DNA from: Halorussus amylolyticus
GTDB lineage: Archaea > Halobacteriota > Halobacteria > Halobacteriales > Haladaptataceae
NCBI RefSeq assembly: GCF_004143485.2
Contig: NZ_ML974130.1
Span: 170,917 to 234,916 of the forward strand
Reading direction: 5' to 3'
Length of the DNA stretch: 64,000 nt
Each line of letters opens with the position of its first letter. The first letter of the stretch is position 1. Made by a program: the position numbers and the translations under genes. The notes beneath the pieces were generated by a model. The model did not search any database, was not told the DNA's origin, and saw only the letters and a list, made by a program, of their open reading frames with translations. Positions 44,640-52,430 of the stretch are shown here, piece after piece.

Positions 44640-44844
44640 CGACCTCTCTCCGTGCCTCGTCCTTCGTCTCCGGTCCGAGTCGTAGCTCGACGCCTGCTTC
44701 CGCGAGAATCTCCTGCATTCGAATCTCGGAGACCTCTGCGCGGTCGGCGGCCTCCCCGAGAGTTAGCTCCCCGAGCGCGTAGAGACCGACTGTGGTGGCG
44801 AGGTCGGTGTTTACGGAGTCCGAACTGCGTGAATCCAGCGACAT
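44614..44844 (-). CDS. UPF0175-type antitoxin
   Basis: 76 aa. The sequence GLYALGELTLGEAADRAEVS followed by EIRMQEILAEAGVELRLG is the helix-turn-helix-like core of UPF0175 proteins, usual partners of DUF3368/PIN toxins. It is the promoter-proximal gene and overlaps the toxin start by 26 bases, which would couple their translation. Confidence 0.8.
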   Translation of the reverse strand: MSLDSRSSDSVNTDLATTVGLYALGELTLGEAADRAEVSEIRMQEILAEAGVELRLGPETKDEARREVDVARRATE

Positions 44845-44909
44845 GACTGAACGTTGTCCCTCTTCACGTATGAATTTGAGGGGGCCGAGAAAAACGACGC
44901 GAGGAGTCG

Positions 44910-45653
44910 TCAGTCGCTCTGAATCCGCGGAGCCAGCATGAAGGTGACGTTGCCCTGCCCCTCCGCGATGTCGAAGTGAAGCTTGACCGGGAACTCCTCG
45001 CCGAGTTCGACCGTGACCTCGGCGTTGGCCGGGATGGCCTTGTCCATGTCCTTGAGGTAATCAAGGCTGAACAGCGACCGAGCGTCGCCCGCGGTGAGGT
45101 CGATGAGGTCCTCGCGGTCGAGTTCGAGGCGCACGTCGTCGGTGTCGCCCTCTGCCTCCACGACGAACGTCTCGTCGTCGGCGTTCACCGCGAGCGCGAT
45201 GTGGTCGCTCACCATGTCGGCGGCCTTGACCGAGCGGTCGATGTCCGCGCCCTCGACCACGATTTCGGCCGGGAGGTCGAGGTCCGGGATGTCGGGCTCC
45301 TGTCGAATGGAGTCGGGGTCGATGAGCGCGAGGGTGTACTCCAGCCCGTCGATTTGGATGTGGAGCTTCCGGGTCTCCTCGTCGAGTTCGAGGTGAATCG
45401 GCTCGTCGCCGCTCGCCATCCCCGCGATGTCGTCGAGACGGTCGAGGTTCACGCCGATGATGCCGCCGTCGGCTTCGTAGGATTCGAAGGCCTCCGAAGA
45501 GAGTTCGAGGTCCACCATCCCGACGTTCGCGGGGTCGACGGCGCGGATGGCGAGGCCGTCCTCTTCGAGGTGGATTTTGCACTCGTCCACCAGCACGCTC
45601 ACGGAATCGATAGCATCCCGGAGCGTGTTAGCGCTCACGATAGCCTTAAACAT
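44910..45653 (-). CDS. pcn: DNA polymerase sliding clamp (PCNA)
   Basis: Ring-forming processivity clamp. 247 aa. Two repeated clamp folds, with [20 protein letters not shown] at the start, the [16 protein letters not shown] region and the interdomain loop around [17 protein letters not shown]. The acidic outer surface is strongly enhanced. AT-rich CCAGCATAAAAAACACC (45674-45690) upstream of the start probably contains the promoter. Confidence 0.97.
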   Translation of the reverse strand: MFKAIVSANTLRDAIDSVSVLVDECKIHLEEDGLAIRAVDPANVGMVDLELSSEAFESYEADGGIIGVNLDRLDDIAGMASGDEPIHLELDEETRKLHIQIDGLEYTLALIDPDSIRQEPDIPDLDLPAEIVVEGADIDRSVKAADMVSDHIALAVNADDETFVVEAEGDTDDVRLELDREDLIDLTAGDARSLFSLDYLKDMDKAIPANAEVTVELGEEFPVKLHFDIAEGQGNVTFMLAPRIQSD

Positions 45654-45730
45654 CTTGGCGATTGCTACGAACCCCCAGCATAAAAAACACCCGTTCGTGC
45701 GCGCACGCGAGCGAGCGCGAGAATCGACGA

Positions 45731-46504
45731 TTACCCGCGTCGGCGTCGCGTTACGTCGTCGTTACTCTCCGCCCCACCGTCCTCGGCCTCCGTGCCCTCG
45801 GTCTTCGACTCCCCGGCCCCGGCGGTCGCGCGCGTCGCGGTCGCCTTGAACGACGCGACCACCTCGGCTTCGGGTTCGAGGGCGAGTCGCTCGACGCTCG
45901 TGAGCGTGACGAGCGCTATCAGTGGTTCGTCGAATCCCACGTCCACCGCGACCCGGCCGACCGTCTCGCCGACCGAGACGCCGACCACCTCGCCGGGGAG
46001 TCGATTTCGGGCGCTCGTCGCCGTCTCGTCGGGAACCTCGCCCGTCGCGTGGAGCGTCACGGCGTCGGCCCGAATCGTGACCTGCACCCGCTCGCGTTCG
46101 GTCAACACGAGCGCGTGAACCTCCCCCGCGTCGGTCGAGACGACCGCGAGTTCGCCGTCGCGTTCGACCACCTCGCCCGCGAGGACGTTCTCGTCCGCGC
46201 TCGTCAGCCCGGAGAACTCGGCTCGAAGGCGTTCGAACTTCGCGAGGAGTTCGCGGGCGTTCGGCGTGAGTCGGCTCCCGCCGCCGTCGGTGCCGCCGCG
46301 GGTTCGCTCCACCAGCGGGCCGAAGGCGTCTTCGAGGTCGCCCAGTCGCCGGTGGGCGTGGGCGTACGACCGGCCGAGTTCGCTCGCCGCGGCGTTGAGC
46401 GATTCGGCGTCGAGAATCGCCCGGAGAAGCGCCTCGTCGCGGGCGTCGAAGGTGGTGTCGCCCGCCGCCAGTTGGGCTTCGAACTCGCGCTTCGGACTCT
46501 CCAT
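45731..46504 (-). CDS. ModE/TOBE-domain molybdate-tungstate regulator
   Basis: 257 aa. The N-terminal ~100 residues form a LysR-like winged helix as in ModE ([40 protein letters not shown]). A TOBE-type oxyanion-binding domain follows ([33 protein letters not shown]). A second, partial TOBE-like unit ([20 protein letters not shown]) and an acidic tail end the chain. It starts three bases after the tupC stop and so is the last gene of the tungstate operon, whose expression it probably controls. Confidence 0.87.
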   Translation of the reverse strand: MESPKREFEAQLAAGDTTFDARDEALLRAILDAESLNAAASELGRSYAHAHRRLGDLEDAFGPLVERTRGGTDGGGSRLTPNARELLAKFERLRAEFSGLTSADENVLAGEVVERDGELAVVSTDAGEVHALVLTERERVQVTIRADAVTLHATGEVPDETATSARNRLPGEVVGVSVGETVGRVAVDVGFDEPLIALVTLTSVERLALEPEAEVVASFKATATRATAGAGESKTEGTEAEDGGAESNDDVTRRRRG

Positions 46505-46507
46505 GGC

Positions 46508-47215
46508 TCAGTAGACGAGCTCCCCGGTTACGAACCTTCGCGTTCTGTCGTCGGCCGGGCTCTCGAACACCTGCTCGGGCGGTCCGGTCTCGATAATCGT
46601 CCCGTCGAGCAGGACCGCCACCCGGTCGGAGATGCGCTCGGCCTGATTCATGTCGTGGGTCGCGACCACGACGCCCACGCCGCGGTCGCGGGCGTCGGCG
46701 ATGGCGTCTTCGAGGACCGCCGTGTTCCGCGGGTCGAGGTTCGAGGAGGGTTCGTCGAGCAGTAGCACGTCGGGTTCGACCGCGAGCGCTCGCGCAAACG
46801 CGACTCGCTGGGCCTCGCCGCCCGACAGCGACAGCGCGTTCTGGTCGCGGAGAGATTCGAGACCCACGGTTTCGAGCGCGTCTCGGACGCGTCGCGACGC
46901 GTCCGAGACGCCGATTGCACCCGAAATCGCGTCCCGAATCCGGTCGGACCACGGTCGTCGGACTCGAAGCCCGTACTCGGCGTTTCGCTCGACGCTCGCG
47001 TTGAACAGCGACGGCTCCTGAAACACGGTGGCGACCCGCCGCCGAACCGCGAGGCGCTCTCGGTCCGAGAGCGCCCACGCGTCGTCGCCGTCCCACGAAA
47101 TCGTCCCCTCGTCGGGCGGTCGGAACAGCGCCAGCAGGCGGAGCAGGGTCGTCTTGCCAACTCCGGAGGGACCGACGACGGTGACGACCTCGCCCGGCGA
47201 CACCGACAGCGACAC
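46508..47215 (-). CDS. tupC: Tungstate ABC transporter ATPase, N-terminus broken
   Basis: ABC ATPase with Walker A GPSGVGKTTLLR, signature LSGGEAQRVAFARAL, Walker B VLLLDEPSSNLD and H-loop VVATHDMNQAERI. The frame given opens at an internal GTG. The true start is probably GTG 47391, which overlaps the permease stop (GTGA) and begins [14 protein letters not shown]. The two parts are in different frames (884 bases), and between them lies the G17/C12 patch at 47279-47321. Repair of that patch should restore one ~295-residue ORF. Confidence 0.82.
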   Translation of the reverse strand: MSLSVSPGEVVTVVGPSGVGKTTLLRLLALFRPPDEGTISWDGDDAWALSDRERLAVRRRVATVFQEPSLFNASVERNAEYGLRVRRPWSDRIRDAISGAIGVSDASRRVRDALETVGLESLRDQNALSLSGGEAQRVAFARALAVEPDVLLLDEPSSNLDPRNTAVLEDAIADARDRGVGVVVATHDMNQAERISDRVAVLLDGTIIETGPPEQVFESPADDRTRRFVTGELVY

Positions 47216-47278
47216 GTCCGCGAACAGCGACGCGTCGGAAACTGGTGATTCGCCCGAGAACCCCGACCCGTCGGCGTC

Positions 47279-47321
47279 GGGGGGGGGGGGGGGGGCGGGG
47301 GGGCGCCAGCCCCCCCCCCCC
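47279..47321. other. Poly-G/poly-C patch inside tupC
   Basis: Runs of 17 G (47279-47295), 7 G (47297-47303) and 12 C (47310-47321) surround CGCCAG. It interrupts the reading frame of the ATPase gene and matches the character of the patches at 2721 and 16786. Confidence 0.75.
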
Positions 47322-47387
47322 GCCCCTCGAATTCGCTCTCCGTACTTCTCTCCCCGTAACCGAATCCGATTTCCTCAGCGGTCAGGC

Positions 47388-48110
47388 TCACGGCGACCGC
47401 CTCCCGCCGCCGCTCGCGCGGCCGCGCCCCCGACTCCGAATCCACGACCCGAGCCAGTTCACCCCGAGGACGAGGACGAGCAGGACCGCTCCGAGGACGA
47501 GACCCGCCTCGTACCGCCCCTGCCGGGCCTCGACCGTAATCGCGGTCGTCAGGGTCCGGGTGTAGGAGGTGCCGTCGCTGTAGACGATGTTCCCGCCGAC
47601 GATGAGGATGGACCCGACCTCGCTGATGGCCCGCCCGAATCCCGCCAGCACCGCGGTCACGATGCCGTATCTGGCTTCCTTGATGACGACGAGTGCCACG
47701 TCGGCGTCGGTGCCGCCGAGTCCGAACGCCGCGTCTCGAACGTCGTCGCCGACGCCCTCGACCGCCGAGAGCGTGATGCTCGTGATGACGGGCGTGGCGA
47801 GCACGAACTGCGACAGAACCATCGCCTCCGGCGTGAACGCGAGGTCGAGGTCGCCGAGCGGTCCCTGATTCGAGACGACCAGCAGGACCAGCAGGCCCAC
47901 GACCACGCTCGGAAAGCCCATCCCGGTGTTGATGACGGCCGTGACCGCGCGCTTGCCCGGGAACTCCGAGAAGCCGATGCCGAGCGCGACCGGCAGGCTC
48001 ACGAGCGTACTCACCGCGACGGCGAGACCGCTGACGTAGAGCGAGACGGCGACGATGCTGAAGAAGTACGTCCAACTCGCGTCGGGGAGTGTCGCGGTTA
48101 GGGGGAACAT
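47388..48110 (-). CDS. tupB: Tungstate ABC transporter permease
   Basis: 240 aa with about five to six helices. It is of the TupB/ModB type. The EAA-like coupling loop is [20 protein letters not shown], followed by [20 protein letters not shown]. The middle gene of tupABC; its stop overlaps the presumed tupC GTG start. Confidence 0.9.
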   Translation of the reverse strand: MFPLTATLPDASWTYFFSIVAVSLYVSGLAVAVSTLVSLPVALGIGFSEFPGKRAVTAVINTGMGFPSVVVGLLVLLVVSNQGPLGDLDLAFTPEAMVLSQFVLATPVITSITLSAVEGVGDDVRDAAFGLGGTDADVALVVIKEARYGIVTAVLAGFGRAISEVGSILIVGGNIVYSDGTSYTRTLTTAITVEARQGRYEAGLVLGAVLLVLVLGVNWLGSWIRSRGRGRASGGGRRSP

Positions 48111-48140
48111 GGTGGTCGGTGAGTCGGAGAGCGAATCTTG

Positions 48141-49160
48141 TCAGTAGTCGTTCGAAACGTGTGTGTCCACCCAGTAAAGGAACTGGCGGTCGCGCTTCGA
48201 GAGCGAGTCGGCCTGCTCGGCGGAGTAGCCTTGCGGGACGTACTGGCCGAAGTTCGCCTCCTCGCCCAGCGCGCTCGGGAAGAACAACTGGGAACCGTTC
48301 TCGGTGTAGCTGTCGATAATGTCCTGCCCGCGCGGACTCGTGAGGAAGCCGACGTACGCCATCGCGGCCTCGTAGTTTGCGTTCCCGTGTACCTCGGGGT
48401 TGACCGGAATCACGCCGTACGGATTTTTCAGAATGGTCGGCCCGCCTTCGAGCGGTCCCTGCACGAGAATCGCGAGGTCGATTTCGTCCCGCATCGAGAG
48501 GTACGTCCCCCGGTCGGCGATGGTGTAGCCGCCGATTTGGTTCGTCTGGACCAGCGTGTCGCCCATCCCTTTCCCGACTTCTTGATACCACTCGCCGCCG
48601 GGTTCGACGCCCGACTCGTCCCAGACCGCGAGTTCCTTCTTGTTCGTACCCGAGTCGTCGCCGCGCGAGACGAACGTCTCGCCCGAGTTCGCAATCGCGG
48701 CGAACGCGTCGGTGGCGCTCTCCATCCCTTCGATTCCGGCCGGGTCGTCTTCCGACCCGGCGACGACGAAGTCGTTGAACATCACGTCGCGCCGATTCAC
48801 GCCGTAGCCCTCTTGGAGGAACTCGTCCTCCGCGCCGCGAGCGTGGACCAAGATTACGTCGGCGTCGCCGTCCTCCGCGGTTCGGATGGACGCGCCGGTG
48901 CCCTTCGCGAGCGTCTTGACGGTGATGCCGAACGCCTCCTCGAACGGCGGGTGGAGTTCGTCGAGAAGGCCGGTGTCGTACGTGCTGGTGGTCGTGGCGA
49001 GCGTGAGTTCGTCGTCGCCGATTTCCGGAGACTGCTGTGATTCGGTCTCGTCTCCGGACTCGTCGCTCTGGCTGAGGGGGTTGCTGCTGACACACCCCGC
49101 GAGTCCGAGCGCCGCCGCGACGCCTGCACCCCGTAGGAACCGACGGCGTTGTATCGCCAT
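48141..49160 (-). CDS. tupA: Tungstate-binding lipoprotein
   Basis: High-affinity oxyanion receptor, 339 aa from ATG 49160. Twin-arginine leader QRRRFLRGAGVAAALGLAGC ending in a lipobox. The TupA hallmark TTTSTYDTGLLDELHPPFEE and VILVHARGAEDEFLQEGYG, NDFVVAGSEDDPAGI and FVSRGDDSGTNKKELAVW are all present. First gene of the operon. ATTTATTA about 27-34 bases upstream (minus strand) suits a leaderless promoter. Confidence 0.92.
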   Translation of the reverse strand: MAIQRRRFLRGAGVAAALGLAGCVSSNPLSQSDESGDETESQQSPEIGDDELTLATTTSTYDTGLLDELHPPFEEAFGITVKTLAKGTGASIRTAEDGDADVILVHARGAEDEFLQEGYGVNRRDVMFNDFVVAGSEDDPAGIEGMESATDAFAAIANSGETFVSRGDDSGTNKKELAVWDESGVEPGGEWYQEVGKGMGDTLVQTNQIGGYTIADRGTYLSMRDEIDLAILVQGPLEGGPTILKNPYGVIPVNPEVHGNANYEAAMAYVGFLTSPRGQDIIDSYTENGSQLFFPSALGEEANFGQYVPQGYSAEQADSLSKRDRQFLYWVDTHVSNDY

Positions 49161-49436
49161 GTGAATAACGGTGGTGGAGTCGGCTAATAAATCTTGGCGT
49201 GGCGGCGTAACCGAAATAGGTTGCAGAACGCGTACGATACAAATACGGTAGATGGAGGTAGTCGAACGACAGTGTAGTTCCTCGGCTATCTCCGCATGTC
49301 TGGACGCGTTAGCTGATTCGGTTACGTTCGCCACTTGCGGATTGCCAGGTGGTCCGAACCGGAGCGGACCGAGCGCGTCGGGAATCGCACAAACGAAGCG
49401 CGTAAGGAGCGCGAACGGCTACGCTATCCCAAGTAA

Positions 49437-50195
49437 ATGAGCCACAAGGACCACTACTACAACAAGTCGAAGCAGGAGGGCTACCGCTCTCGCGCCGCCT
49501 ACAAGCTCAAACAGCTCGACCGTGAGGAACACCTCCTCCACGACGAGAAGACGGTCGTGGACCTCGGAGCCGCCCCCGGCGGCTGGCTCCAGGTCGCGGC
49601 CGAGGAGGTCGGCGAGGGCGGCACCGTCATCGGCGTGGACCTCCAGCGTATCGACCCAATCGACGGCGTGGAGACGGTTCGGGGCGACATGACCGACGAG
49701 GAGACGAAAGCGGAGGTCCGCGACCTCGCGGGCGACTCGGTGGACGTGGTCCTCTCGGACATGGCCCCGAACATGACCGGCGAGTACAGCGTGGACCACG
49801 CCCGGTCGGTCCACCTCGCTCGTCAAGCGTTCGAGACGGCGCTCGACGTACTCGATTCGGGCGGCGATTTGGTGGTGAAGGTGTTCGAAGGACAGGACCT
49901 CCAACCCCTCCGCGAGGAGATGGACGAGGAGTTCCAGTACGTCCGGACGATGAGCCCCGACGCCTCGCGCGATTCCTCCTCGGAGGTGTATCTGGTCGCG
50001 AAGGGTCGGCTGACCGCGCCGGTCCGCGAGGGCGACGAACTCGAAGTCGAAATCGTGGACATCGGCTCGGAGGGCGACGGCGTCGCCAAGGTCGAGGACT
50101 ATACGCTGTTCGTCTCCGACGTCGAGGAGGGAGAAACTGTCGAGGTCAGCGTCACCGAGGTCAAGCCGCGATTCGGGTTCGCGGAAGTCGTCTGA
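49437..50195 (+). CDS. rlmE: 23S rRNA 2'-O-methyltransferase RlmE/FtsJ with TRAM domain
   Basis: 252 aa. The FtsJ core covers about residues 1-200: KSKQEGYRSRAAYKLKQLDR with the catalytic Lys, VVDLGAAPGGWLQVA as SAM motif I, and VVLSDMAPNMTGEYSVDH with the catalytic Asp. A C-terminal TRAM beta-barrel (VREGDELEVEIVDIGSEGDG) aids RNA binding, a fusion usual in haloarchaea. ATG 49437. Confidence 0.95.
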   Translation: MSHKDHYYNKSKQEGYRSRAAYKLKQLDREEHLLHDEKTVVDLGAAPGGWLQVAAEEVGEGGTVIGVDLQRIDPIDGVETVRGDMTDEETKAEVRDLAGDSVDVVLSDMAPNMTGEYSVDHARSVHLARQAFETALDVLDSGGDLVVKVFEGQDLQPLREEMDEEFQYVRTMSPDASRDSSSEVYLVAKGRLTAPVREGDELEVEIVDIGSEGDGVAKVEDYTLFVSDVEEGETVEVSVTEVKPRFGFAEVV

Positions 50196-50196
50196 G

Positions 50197-50961
50197 TTAT
50201 TCGCCCGTCTGATTCTTCGCCTCGTCGAGCCACGACGGCTCTTCGACCGTCGTCTCGTTCACGTCCGAGACGTTCATCGCGAACGAGACGTTCGCCGAGG
50301 CTCCGTTCTGCTCGCTCTCTAGCGACACCTCGAAGCTGTGGATGACGCCCTGCTCGTCCACGAGCATCGTCGCGTTGTAGTCCGCGAAGCTCGCGCCCTC
50401 GGGAGCCGAGACGTTGCTCCCGTCGGCTTCGAGGACAATGAGCGTCGTGCCGTCGATTTCGCGAACGTCGGTCGGCGTGAAGTTCGCCGCGGTCTCGCCG
50501 CCGAACTGGTCGACGTACGTCGCGCCGGAGTACGACTGCGGGACGAATTGCGCGCCGTCCGAGGTGCGCTCGCTCGCGTCGTACTGAGTCTGGCCGCCCG
50601 CGCTTATTCGAGTGTACTGGGTGTTTTCGGTCAGATACATCTCGCTCTGCTGGCCCGCCGCGGAGACGTTCGCGCGCATCTGTTCGCGGTCGTCGCTGAC
50701 CGCGGCGGTCATCGCGACCGATTGGTTCCCCATCGACGTGTTCTGGGTCGAATCGACGCCGAGTGTGAAGCTACTCTCGTCGAGCGCGTCGGCGTGGGCC
50801 TGCGTGAGCGCCGTGAGGTTGGTTCCGGTCTCCGAGACGCCGTCGGGGTACTCCATGTCGTCCGTGGTCGGTTCGTCGGTCCCGCCGGGGAGCGCGCCGG
50901 TGCATCCCGCGAGCACGACGAGAGCACTGACGGCCAATAGCAGGAGGGCATTGCGTTGCAC
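50197..50961 (-). CDS. Haloarchaeal lipoprotein
   Basis: 254 aa. A signal peptide with lipobox ALVVLAGC at residues 13-20 and a Thr/Gly-rich linker. The rest is beta-rich (SSFTLGVDSTQNTSMGNQSV; TLIVLEADGSNVSAPEGASF) with many NxT/S sites. The fold resembles lipoprotein carriers of the LolA/LppX shape, but that is only an impression. It converges on rlmE, the two stops lying two bases apart. Confidence 0.8.
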   Translation of the reverse strand: MQRNALLLLAVSALVVLAGCTGALPGGTDEPTTDDMEYPDGVSETGTNLTALTQAHADALDESSFTLGVDSTQNTSMGNQSVAMTAAVSDDREQMRANVSAAGQQSEMYLTENTQYTRISAGGQTQYDASERTSDGAQFVPQSYSGATYVDQFGGETAANFTPTDVREIDGTTLIVLEADGSNVSAPEGASFADYNATMLVDEQGVIHSFEVSLESEQNGASANVSFAMNVSDVNETTVEEPSWLDEAKNQTGE

Positions 50962-51020
50962 GTCTCACGTCGAATCACGGAAGGGCAAAGAGGTGTCGGA
51001 GTCGGTTCGAGTCCTGCGAC

Positions 51021-51752
51021 TCAGTTCGCCGAGGCGGGCGCGGTCGGGACGTAGCCGCGCGAGCGCAGGTAGCCCACGACCGCGTAGACGAACGGCGTGT
51101 CCGCTACCGCGATGAGGAGCTTGAGGACGTACTGACCGACGACGAGCGCGAGCAACGCGTCGAGCGCCTGCGGGCTTCCGCCCCGAAGCGCGGGCATCAG
51201 CGCGAACCCGACGCCGACGAAGATGAGAGTGTCTATGAGTTGGCTCGACGCCGTCGAACCGACGTTGCGCGCCCAGAGGTGCGCGCCGTCCGTGTACTCC
51301 CGAATCTTGTGAAACGCGAACACGTCCCAGTTCTGGCTCACGAGGTACGCGAGCAGGCTGGCGACCACGATGTCGGTGCTCGCGCCGAGGACGCTTTCGA
51401 ACGTCGCGGGGTCCACCTGACTGAAGGGCGCGGCGGGCGCGGCGATGGTGGACCACACGAGCACGAGCAGGACGAAGTTCATCGCGAAGCCGACGTGGAC
51501 CACCTTCCGGGCCTCGGTCGGACCGTACAGCTCGGAGTAGCAGTCCGACGCGAAGAACGTCAGCGCGTACGCGAGCGCCGCGCCGGGCATCGCGAGCGAG
51601 TTCCCGGTGAACGGGAGCGACACCGGAATCGAGAACGCGAGGAGCTTCGAGGCGGTGAGTTGGGCCACCACGAGCGCGGTGATGAACAGGCCGATGAGCG
51701 CGACCCGCCCCACCGGAAGCGAATCGACCGTCTCCGCGTAGGCGTCACTCAT
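51021..51752 (-). CDS. Queuosine/archaeosine precursor transporter (YhhQ family)
   Basis: 243 aa with six to seven membrane helices. Family marks are VAQLTASKLLAFSIPVSLP, FFASDCYSELYGPTEARKVV, and SQNWDVFAFHKIREYT followed by LWARNVGSTASSQLIDTLIF. YhhQ proteins import deazaguanine precursors; in archaea these feed archaeosine in tRNA. Its start overlaps the upstream RHH gene by eight bases. Confidence 0.92.
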   Translation of the reverse strand: MSDAYAETVDSLPVGRVALIGLFITALVVAQLTASKLLAFSIPVSLPFTGNSLAMPGAALAYALTFFASDCYSELYGPTEARKVVHVGFAMNFVLLVLVWSTIAAPAAPFSQVDPATFESVLGASTDIVVASLLAYLVSQNWDVFAFHKIREYTDGAHLWARNVGSTASSQLIDTLIFVGVGFALMPALRGGSPQALDALLALVVGQYVLKLLIAVADTPFVYAVVGYLRSRGYVPTAPASAN

Positions 51753-51918
51753 TCTCCAGTCTCCCGTGACGCTCGTCTATCTCGTCGAGCACGTCGAGCA
51801 TCTTCCGGACCGACGCCCGAACTGCCTCGCTCCGGTTCACGAACTTCCCGTCGTCGCCGACGTGTTCGTCGAGGTCGGCGAGGAGTTCGTCGGGCACTTC
51901 CACGCTTATCTTGGTCAT
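51745..51918 (-). CDS. Ribbon-helix-helix regulator (CopG/MetJ type)
   Basis: 57 aa: MTKISVEVPDELLADLDEHV, then FVNRSEAVRASVRKMLD. The short beta strand (KISVEVP) and two helices are a complete RHH DNA-binding unit. It is the first gene of a two-gene operon with the YhhQ transporter. Its start codon overlaps a 12-bp perfect palindrome, a natural operator for self-repression. Confidence 0.85.
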   Translation of the reverse strand: MTKISVEVPDELLADLDEHVGDDGKFVNRSEAVRASVRKMLDVLDEIDERHGRLENE

Positions 51919-51950
51919 ACCCGGGTATTATCTCCGGAGGTGGGTTAAAC
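51917..51950 (-). promoter_or_regulatory. TATA box and palindromic operator of the RHH-yhhQ operon
   Basis: On the minus strand GTTTAACCC (about 51943-51951) lies 26-33 bases before the ATG. The perfect palindrome ATACCCGGGTAT occupies 51917-51928 and overlaps the start codon. A repressor dimer bound there would block a leaderless transcript at its first base. Confidence 0.6.
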
Positions 51951-51980
51951 TATTCGACAGTCGCCGCTCGTGGCGCACGT

Positions 51981-52358
51981 TTACTGTCGAGCGACGAACT
52001 CCTGCGGCCGATTGGGGTTCACGCCGTGGAAGACTGGCTCGTACTCTGTGACGCTCTCGGGGCCTTCGAGCACCGCCGCCATCATCTCGTCTTCGATGTC
52101 GTGAAGCGGATGGGTCGAATTCTGTCGAAACTCGATGAGTTGGTCGATATCGTCGGCCTCGATGTACCACACGAGGTAGTCGGCGTCGTCGGTCCGTTCG
52201 ATGAACAGCGACAGCGTGTGGAGGCTTTCGCCCTCCCAGATTTCGAGGACTCCGTCCTCGTCGGCGCGTGCCTCCTCGGTCATCTCGGCGAGCAACTCTC
52301 GAAGTCGCTCGGTCTTCCCCGACTGAATTCGCTGTTTTCGCACGAACGTGTCCGCCAT
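51981..52358 (-). CDS. DUF6176 family protein
   Basis: 125 aa. A ferredoxin-like alpha/beta small fold with the family's VRKQRIQSGKTERLRELLAE start, the TLSLFIERTDDADYLVWYIE core and the HPLHDIEDEMMAAVLEG helix. No catalytic residues are evident. Stands alone between the RHH gene and tatC2. Function unknown. Confidence 0.82.
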   Translation of the reverse strand: MADTFVRKQRIQSGKTERLRELLAEMTEEARADEDGVLEIWEGESLHTLSLFIERTDDADYLVWYIEADDIDQLIEFRQNSTHPLHDIEDEMMAAVLEGPESVTEYEPVFHGVNPNRPQEFVARQ

Positions 52359-52430
52359 ACGCTACGCTATCCTCGCAAAACACTTGAAATTCTTGCATCT
52401 TCGACTCGGAGAAGAACCGCTACTCGGGTC

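Noticed and set aside
46648-49242. 864-codon minus-strand ORF across tupABC
   Set aside because: It is an out-of-frame GC-rich shadow with Arg/Pro-rich translation; tupA, tupB and tupC occupy the true frames.
49252-49440. 62-codon ORF overlapping the rlmE start by ATGA
   Set aside because: The overlap looks like coupling, but the translation (MEVVERQCSSSAISACLDAL...) is Ser/Cys-rich and not acidic, unlike haloarchaeal proteins, and nothing in it is recognisable.
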